This document shows, piece after piece, positions 57,294 through 64,000 of a stretch of 64,000 bases of DNA. The stretch lies in NCBI RefSeq assembly GCF_018687715.1, contig NC_056766.1, forward strand, positions 3,228,001-3,292,000, written 5' to 3'. The translations under genes were made by a program, and so were the position numbers. Numbering within the stretch: the first letter of the stretch is position 1; every line of letters starts with the position of its first letter. Source of the DNA: Carya illinoinensis (taxonomy: Eukaryota; Streptophyta; Magnoliopsida; Fagales; Juglandaceae). Below the pieces are notes generated by a model. It saw only the letters and a program-made list of their open reading frames with translations, was not told the DNA's origin and ran no database searches.

Positions 57294-57794
57294 TTAACAA
57301 TCTTTGCACACCCTTCCTTTCCAAGGTTTTTTTCTTCTTCTAAATATATTATCACCATTTGATAATATATTAATCTCCCTCTTGTCCACAAGAGAGAGAT
57401 TATGCATACGTACCCATAACAAGGCCTCTGTTAATTTGATTTGATGGACTTGTTTATGTCCATCCACTTCACTCACTAGTATCAAATGTTCATCAAATGT
57501 CCATAGTCCATCTCTTTTTACTCTGTCCTTGTCCCGAACATCCTCAAATTCTGCAATGAACAAAGTTGAGTCCGTATCACAAACTTTGATTGCCTTCACT
57601 GGTCTCTAGATTTTCTTCATAGTCTGCTTAAACACCTCCTTGTTGTAATGCTCAATTGTTAACAATTGGAAGATCAGACATTTGCCACTCCTAACAATTA
57701 CATCATCTAACTTGGTTGGTTCTATAGTAATCTCATCCTCTTCTTGTTCTATAAGAGATAGACACTGGTAAGGCCTCTCCCATTCTATCTTCAT
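57294..57794 (-). pseudogene. LINE ORF1 (DUF4283-like) remnant
   Basis: Minus frames contain LTIEHYNKEVFKQTMKKI, a stop, then VKAIKVCDTDSTLFIAEFED, KDRVKRDGLWTFDEHLILVS and EALLWVRMHNLSLVDKREI. This matches the DUF4283 domain found before the zinc knuckle in plant LINE ORF1 proteins. It marks the 5' part of the LINE. Confidence 0.75.
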
Positions 57795-58343
57795 AATCCG
57801 TTATCCACTTTAGTTGAAATCACATTTGAATCTTACTCGCATGAATCAATTTATGAAATCTTGTATAGGACAAGAGAAAGAAACCTCTACATCAAGGGGG
57901 ACCCTTAGGGAAATCCGCTATAGTACTTTTTCCACCGTTGGGTTAAGAGTCATTATTTTATAGAGTAAGGAAAAAGGAAAAATTAAAGTACAAGACTAAT
58001 GGGCTAGGCCCATTTCTCTGCCATTAAATCACGTATTATGCATCTCCCAATTGCGAGCCTATGGTGAAGAGAATAAACTCTCACGTTCGACGTATAGTTA
58101 TAGGTGAGAAATGATATTTACAATTTTTAGATGCATAAATTTTGTGTTTTTTTTTTTTAAAAAAAAGTGGATAAATTTGAAATCCACATGATAAAGTTAT
58201 TTTTTTAATGATAGATCCCACTTTTTTTTTTTTTTAAATGAAACTTGCGAGATATTTTTTTTTTTTGTTGCATTTGGTCGAGGGGTAATCTTCTAACATT
58301 CATTAAATTCTATAAGATTGTTTCATTTGATTATTCTCTATCC

Positions 58344-58516
58344 AGAAATGATATATACACAATATATTTCACAACAATTTACACGACACATGTTGTAAAA
58401 TAAGGGCATTTTTGTAAAGTGATGTTAATTTTATAAGGTAGTTTACAAAAATACCCCTCATTTTAAACATTGTTGTGTAAAATGTTGTAAAATGTGATAT
58501 ATGTTTATCATTTTTC
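58344..58516. repeat. MITE-like inverted repeat
   Basis: The ends AAATGATATATAC...TTTCACAACAATTTACAC and GTGTAAAATGTTGTAAAATG...TATCATTTTT pair over some 45 nt with mismatches. The 170-bp unit is AT-rich and non-coding. Confidence 0.6.
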
Positions 58517-58519
58517 TTT

Positions 58520-59390
58520 TAGGAAAAATCTAGTTGCAAGCATAATTGTGCACTAATTTACACACCAATTTAATGTGATTGGTCAAAAAATTGATTTTAT
58601 TGAAAACAGTATTAATTTAAATTTTAAGTATGAAGAAATCAGTATTGGTACGCAGATTAGTACGCGACTTTGCTTATATATAGCAAAACTCTTTCTTTTA
58701 TGTATCTTCTTTCACCAAGAATGAGAATGAGATTTTCACTTCCTCACAAGAGGAACCTCTCAAGTAACCTATCTTTGAAAAGATACATGTAGTCCACTCC
58801 CCCTTAAAAGGGGAGATTGAAATTACAAACTCAATTAAAATTTAGGGAACATAGTAGAATTTAATTAGTCTTTAAACAAGTAGAAAAAAGAGTTGAGTCT
58901 CCCCACAGGGCCATCTTGAATGAAACAACTAGAAAAAAGAGTTGAGTCGAGTCCCACAAGATTAATTAGTCTTTATACACCTAGCCTTTGCGATGCACAT
59001 TGTTAAGCACCATCACACAATCAAAGTCGAGAGGATCAACCACTTCAATATCCTTCCATCCAAGACGAAATGCATCTTCTTGCTAAGCAAATCCAACATA
59101 TCAACTTAAGAATATCAAGAACTTCTATATCAATGTGGAGTCTTGAGTGGTCGGATCATCGAAGATCCCTACATAAGATAGCTTTTAGAAGTTCGATACT
59201 TAAACTCAAATTGCTTGATGAAATCATCAGATAAACTACTACAGCAAATAAGAACAATTCGACAAACATGCATCCTCGATCTGGGAATTTCAGATTCAGA
59301 TTGAATATACACAAGTTTGCTATGAAGCACCTCTAGTGGGTCCTAAGAGCTCCATGGCATGAGTTTAAAAAGGGATAAGGTGACAAGGTC
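58520..59390. other. Intergenic stretch
   Basis: A MITE-like part at 58530-58665 (CAAGCATAATTGTGCACTAA to TTGGTACGCAGATTAGTACG) resembles the element at 10978-11139. The rest shows no gene. Confidence 0.4.
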
Positions 59391-59398
59391 AAATAATC

Positions 59399-59575
59399 TA
59401 GGGCTGTTCATCCAGGCCGAATAAAATCCGGCCCGGACCGGAATCTATACCAGATTCCGGTTCCGGTTTTTGGCCCAGGTCAAATCCGGGCCGACATCCA
59501 GATTTGAAAAACTGGATTAATCCGGTCCGGATACCGGATTGAACCCGGGTTTAAAACCCAGTACCCGATTTTATA
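59399..59575. repeat. Left subterminal TCCGG repeats
   Basis: Repeated motifs ATCCGGCCCGGACCGGAAT, GATTCCGGTTCCGG, AATCCGGTCCGGATACCGG and GAACCCGGG crowd the first 180 bp. The other end carries the same motifs in complement. Confidence 0.8.
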
Positions 59576-59641
59576 AACTTAAAAAAAAAAAACCCTACTT
59601 CTTCTTCTTCTTCTATTCTAGCGCTGCGCCCCCCCTCGATT

Positions 59642-59645
<4 letters not shown>

Positions 59646-59705
<60 letters not shown>
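59646..59705. repeat. (CT)n microsatellite
   Basis: About 30 CT units, with a second shorter tract at 59803-59825. They flank a C-rich leader-like segment with CGCCGCCAGCAG. Confidence 0.97.
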
Positions 59706-59708
<3 letters not shown>

Positions 59709-59878
59709 CGAGCCCAACGAACGTACCCTAGCCTTCGCCCTCAAGCTTCGCCACCATCTATCTCTCTCGTCGCCGCCAGCAGACTTTAGATAGGTAGTCT
59801 CTTCTCTCTCTCTCTCTCTCTCTCTCGATCCTACAAAGAATGTACATCTGCTATTTTTTGTTAGATCTGAATGTATCT

Positions 59879-61215
59879 TGTTGCCCAGATGACTAACACA
59901 AGAGGGGGGTGAATTGAGTTGTATTAAAAAAAATAACAATTATAAATCAAATATATAATATAAAATATAAAAAAAATATGAAATAGCAATAAATATAAAG
60001 AGTAAGGGTAAGAGAGAAGCAAACTCAGTATGTTAACGAGGTTTGGCTCCACTGCCTACGTCCTCGTTTCAAGCTACCCCTTGAGGATTCCCAAATTCAC
60101 TATTCAACCTCTTTCAGGTGGAGATAGAAACCTATTACACCTTTAAACAACACCACTACAAAGGATCCGTGTAGAACATCCTTTACACTTGCAATCACCT
60201 TACACGTGGTGATTCAACTATTTCCCGTGTAGAATACTTTCTAGACGCACAAGGGTTATACACACCCTTTTTCTGATACAAAATCTGATAGTGGGTAGGT
60301 TATCAAAAAATTCTCCTCAATGAATGAAATAAGAACAATACAACGCAAACTATATCTCTCAAAATGCACAAGGATTAAGACTCAATGCTTAGAGAAGAGA
60401 GAATGGAAGTTTTGAATGAATGTTGTATGCTCTTGGTGTTGTAAATGTGAAGCTCTCAAATGATCTATTTATAGGCATATGAGACTTCATATTCAAATTT
60501 AAAAAGATTCACATGTCAAAGACAACATCATGCACTTTTTCAAAAAATTCAAATAAAAGGTTCTTCTTTTTCAATTGTCAAAGACAACATCATTCACTTT
60601 TTAAAAAAATCAAATCTAATCTTTTACTTTTGGCATATGACAAAATGAGCACACTTTCCTTTTCAAAAAATTCAAACCTAATTTTTTACTTTTTGCATAT
60701 GAAAAAATGAGCACATTTTACTTTTCAAATTTTTCAAACAAAATCATCTACTTTTGTATAAGTCCAAAAAAGTATCAATCACTTTTGAAAATATTCAAAT
60801 AAAACATGCATATGTGAAAGATGACAATCAATCATTTTTAATATTTTCAAAGTTCAACCCTTTAATCAAGGCATGCACATGTAAAAGATGACAATCAATC
60901 ATTTTTCAAAATTTTCAAATTTAATTTTTAAAAATATTCATGCACATGTGAAAAATGTATTTTAATGCTTTATGATAAAATATTAATTTTGAGCATTAAT
61001 CCTAATTTCGAATTTCGAAGAGATTTACAACATTACTCTATAATTTTAATATGAACTTGTTCCTTTCTTGCTCATGCTTGTTTCCTTGACGTGCTTGACT
61101 CCATTGTGTAGACAACTTGAGTTTGAGACTTCTTTATTCTTTTAATTCATTTTTTATCATCAAAATCCATGTGTAAATATATAATTACACAAAACTTGAA
61201 ATCTTGGGTTCAACA
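59879..61215 (+). mobile_element. Probable solo LTR inside the hAT-like element
   Basis: Starts TGTTGCCCAG and ends TGGGTTCAACA, a matching TGTTG/CAACA pair. Flanks are TATCT and TATAT, a possible 5-bp duplication with one change. Just inside the left end is ACACAAGAGGGGGGTGAATTG, a sequence seen in plant LTR elements. No primer site or second copy is nearby, so the 1.34-kb unit is best read as a solo LTR nested in the larger transposon. Confidence 0.5.
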
Positions 61216-61851
61216 TATATTTTTTTTCAAGTTTTTTAGATCTGCTATTTACCTTAGATCTGAATGTATCTTTTTTTTTAATGGGTTTTTTATGTTCAAG
61301 TATGTGCTAGCATCTCTGTTCAAGTTCAGATCTGTTTTTGTTTATTTGTTTGGTTGCTGGGAAAACGAGGGGAATGAAATACTTTTTTGTCTATCTGTTC
61401 AAGTTTAGATCTGTTTTTGTTTGTCTGTTCAAGTTCAGATTTGAATGTATCCTTTTTTTTATGGGGTTTTTATGGTCATCTTTGTAGCATTACTGGATTC
61501 TAGCATTACTGGATTCTCTTTTAGCTGATGAAACCGTCTTAACAACATGTATTTTCTTAAATGTGAGTCGAGGAAATTTGAGATGGAAACCATTAAGTAG
61601 GAGAGATACGATAATTTACATAAGTTTATTGTCATTTAATGCTATCCGAGGAATTCTTGAGGACAACAAAACTGCAAAAGCTTAGGGAGTGAAATAAACT
61701 AAAATACATTGTCACCAAACTGAAAATGGATTTTCGTAGAAGTTGTTGAAACCGAATTTATTTAGTAAAACAACTAGATGTTATTCACACATATAACAAA
61801 ACCATTCTTATAGACAAATAGAAAACAATAGAATACCTAAATTTCACACAA

Positions 61852-62634
61852 TTATTCAGCTTTAAGAGCAATTGCTAGCACTCTGAAAAAAATATAAAAG
61901 AAATACAATGAAAGATGAAGCAGATAGACACGTGCATAAGCCACTAGTCGAGTTTCATATTTTGAATTTTGAGTCTCCAATTCTTCTTGAGTATTCTCTA
62001 ACAACATTTGGAGCCATTTTTTGACGTTTCCTTTTCCGCGCTGCTTTCTGCTCTCTTCATCTTCCTCTGTTTCTGGTTCTCGAGGAAGTGGGAATTGAAT
62101 GTTGTTGAATTTCTTCCCTCCTATTTCAAGTTTCTGAAGCTGATTCTCAAGTGGGTTTTCATCCTCCAAGGCAACAATGGATCTGTTATGTTCCTCGGGC
62201 TTTTTTATAGTAATATTCGTTGCAGGTACTACTTTCACTTCCTCCTCAATTTCTTTCTGCTTTCGTTCTTCGTTAAACGATGAACCAGCTTTAGATGCCC
62301 TTTGTTCCTCCTCTAGGAATACTCTTAATTCTTTGTGTACAGGCGTCCTTGGCTTGATCCTCGGTAAATGTAGAACAGTTCTACTGTCCCTCTCTTCAAG
62401 TAAGGCATCATCCATTCTTGATCTCTTCCTAGCTTGCTCCCAGTCAGGCCTAATCTGCTTCTCAATCTCATCCCTTTGTTTATATTTCCTGTGAAGTTCA
62501 TTCTCTGAGGCATCGCTAATGGCTCTCTGTGCTTCAAGTCTTGCCATGAGTGCGTTGGTTGCAGCCTGATTCAATCTCATCTGTTCTTTATATATGACAC
62601 TCCTATAGGGAGCAATCCAAAAATTATTTGTCAT
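61852..62634 (-). pseudogene. Captured host-gene fragment, charged coiled-coil protein
   Basis: An open frame of 260 codons from ATG 62634. The first ~225 residues look like normal plant protein: SVIYKEQMRLNQAATNALMA, RAISDASENELHRKYKQRDE, RKRSRMDDALLEERDS, HKELRVFLEEEQRASKAG and GKGNVKKWLQMLLENTQEE. They are rich in Glu, Lys and Arg and probably helical. The last ~30 residues (RVYLLHLSLYFFYIFF) are hydrophobic and look like intron or flanking DNA read through. The frame lies inside a hAT-like transposon without its own transposase, so transduplication of part of an unnamed host gene is the simplest reading. It could still be expressed. Confidence 0.55.
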
Positions 62635-63454
62635 AATTAAATTCTAAGAGAATTTGGTAATGTGATCACCAAGCTTGATTGTTGAAGTGAGGCAACGTGA
62701 TGCTGTTATATGTTTGGTGGTATAAAGTATATACTGTCATGAGTTTGATAGATCTTAGAAAACGTGAAGAAAAATCTAGAGTCCTTGATGTTGATTACAG
62801 TGATGAATAATTTAAATCCATTTAAATTTTCTCTATTAGGAGATTGGATCTTTTATACATGTTCATGTGCTTATACCCTAGGATGTAATGAGGAGAATAA
62901 TAGATATGCTTGTTTAGCCAACCATATCTTAGTCTACCTATGGATTTACTCAAGTTTTTATTTTTTGCAGGATCTTTTTCGGTCCAATCACTTCAAGTTG
63001 CTATTTGGTGTGGAGATTAAATAATTGATAGAAATGCATCTGATTTTGTAATTTATATATTGTAATTTTGTAATTTATATTGTAATTTTGTATTTTGTAA
63101 TGTATATATAGCAAATAATGGAATATGTAGTGGATTGCATTATGATGCATGCATAGATGAATGTTGGATTTTTTTATTTTATTTTTAGATGCATCTAGTA
63201 TTTTTAGAACACAAATATTATGCTTTGACTATGTTTTTATGAGTATGTTTTTTTCTGTGTGTATTTGGTCATCTTTGACTATGTTTTGCATCAAACAAAT
63301 GAAACACGCATAGCTACATGTTTATTCTTTTATTTTTCAACCTCTAAAGTGCACAATTAAATTTATTTTTTTGATTTTTATAAAAAAATCAGAGCTATAT
63401 GTGAAAATATTGTATATACATTTAGGCTTTTAAATGGGTTAAAAAAAAAAAAAA

Positions 63455-63610
63455 AAACGGATTCAATCCGGAATCCGGGTTTTGAAAAACCCGGATTCAT
63501 CCGGGTTTCGACCCATTTATGACCCGGACTAATCCGGTCCGGATTTGAAATCCGGGTTCCGGTTTGGATCTATCCGGATTTCCAGATCGGAATCCGGATG
63601 AACAGGCCTA
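63455..63610. repeat. Right subterminal TCCGG repeats
   Basis: GATTCAATCCGGAATCCGGG, CCCGGATTCATCCGGG, CTAATCCGGTCCGGAT and ATCTATCCGGATTTCC repeat through the last 155 bp of the element, mirroring the left end. Confidence 0.8.
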
Positions 63611-63618
63611 AAATAATC

Positions 63619-64000
63619 AACTTGTCATGGGGCAAACAAACAGCCCACGAATTCCAAGTCCTCAATAATTAAAATATACAAATCAATGTCACCATGTATA
63701 GAAAAACTAATAAAATCATGTAAAGGTCGTTGAGTTCAACACAAATGTAAATTAAAAAAAAAAAAAAAAACATTCCTCAACTACCATTTTTTTTTTTAAA
63801 GAAAAAAAAGAAAATTTGCTTTCAACTTATTAAAGTTGTCACTTCACTTCTAATTTGAAATATATATAGCAATTTATCCTTTTAAATTTTTTATCATTAA
63901 ATGGATGAAAAATATCAAAATTATCATCAAGCGTCATGATCTTAATTAGCATAGAGATCATGTTACCTGTACCATGCATTTGTCAAGGTTCTGTACATGC
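63619..64000. other. AT-rich flank to window end
   Basis: Poly(A) and poly(T) runs near 63750-63810, otherwise featureless. No gene or element end recognised. Confidence 0.5.

Larger units (their letters stand above)
44340..57794 (-). mobile_element. Decayed L1-type LINE split by an LTR element
   Basis: Minus-strand LINE. From 57794 downward it has a DUF4283-like ORF1 region (57294-57794), a reverse transcriptase (about 54540-56638) and an RNase H-like end (44500-45060). The nested LTR element at 45439-54522 interrupts it, and joining 45438 to 54528 restores continuous host sequence. The endonuclease domain expected between ORF1 and reverse transcriptase is missing: only about 650 bp lie there, largely a MITE-like insert. 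Many stops and frameshifts make it inactive. The 3' end is ill-defined, and no target duplication was found. Confidence 0.82.
59399..63610. mobile_element. 4.2-kb hAT-like transposon with captured DNA
   Basis: Ends TAGGGCTGTTCATCC (59399-59413) and GGATGAACAGGCCTA (63596-63610) are inverted with one mismatch. They are flanked by the identical 8-bp repeat AAATAATC (59391-59398 and 63611-63618), which indicates a hAT-type insertion. About 150 bp inside each end are packed with TCCGG/CCGGAT motifs, as expected for transposase-binding subterminal repeats. No transposase was found. The interior holds a (CT)n leader-like region, a probable solo LTR and a gene-like fragment on the minus strand, so the element is non-autonomous and appears to carry host DNA. 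Confidence 0.82.

Noticed and set aside
59539..59939. Open frames with Ser-Leu and Glu-Arg runs
   Set aside because: Produced by the (CT)n tracts at 59646-59705 and 59803-59825.

Overview
The window is nuclear DNA from a flowering plant, most likely a woody eudicot. The evidence is AT-rich intergenic DNA, GT-AG introns, intronless PLS-class PPR genes whose closest remembered relatives are Arabidopsis proteins, and many plant transposon types (Ty3/gypsy LTR elements, L1-type LINEs, hAT and CACTA ends, MITE-like hairpins). I cannot name the species from sequence alone. All homology statements rest on recognition, since no search was run.

Layout. 1-2931 is repeat DNA: a non-autonomous hAT element with a perfect 8-bp target duplication inside what looks like an LTR remnant. 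3165-19581 (minus) is a decayed receptor-like kinase gene with an N-terminal USP-type domain. Its ten exons can be followed through five disabling mutations, and its introns hold a LINE fragment, a 141-bp tandem duplication, an inverted-repeat element, an orphan CACTA end and an old LTR retrotransposon (13072-18836). 20745-24057 (minus) is an intact nine-exon gene for the mitochondrial branched-chain 2-oxoacid dehydrogenase E1 alpha subunit. 26071-35811 (minus) carries three intact intronless PPR genes that resemble three different Arabidopsis genes (At1g43980, At1g77010, At3g26540), so they are not recent tandem copies. 35880-41110 is AT-rich intergenic DNA. 41422-43106 (plus) is a two-exon gene for an uncharacterised Ser-rich plant protein.

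44340-57794 is a nested repeat. A decayed minus-strand LINE is split at 45438/54523 by a 9.1-kb LTR retrotransposon with a perfect CCAAA duplication and nearly identical 3.4-kb LTRs. The LTR element has a primer-binding site and polypurine tract but no gag-pol. Its 2.3-kb interior instead holds a compact antisense gene for a 142-aa coiled-coil-like protein, with its own TATA box and AATAAA signal. 59399-63610 is a 4.2-kb hAT-like transposon with an 8-bp target duplication, CCGG-rich subterminal repeats, a probable solo LTR and a fragment that looks captured from a host gene.

The expressed genes suggest organelle functions: one mitochondrial branched-chain amino acid catabolism enzyme and three probable organellar RNA-processing factors. 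They do not form a unit. The most unusual observation is that two unrelated LTR elements here, one old and one very young, both lack pol and both carry a protein-coding unit on the antisense strand behind a TATA box.
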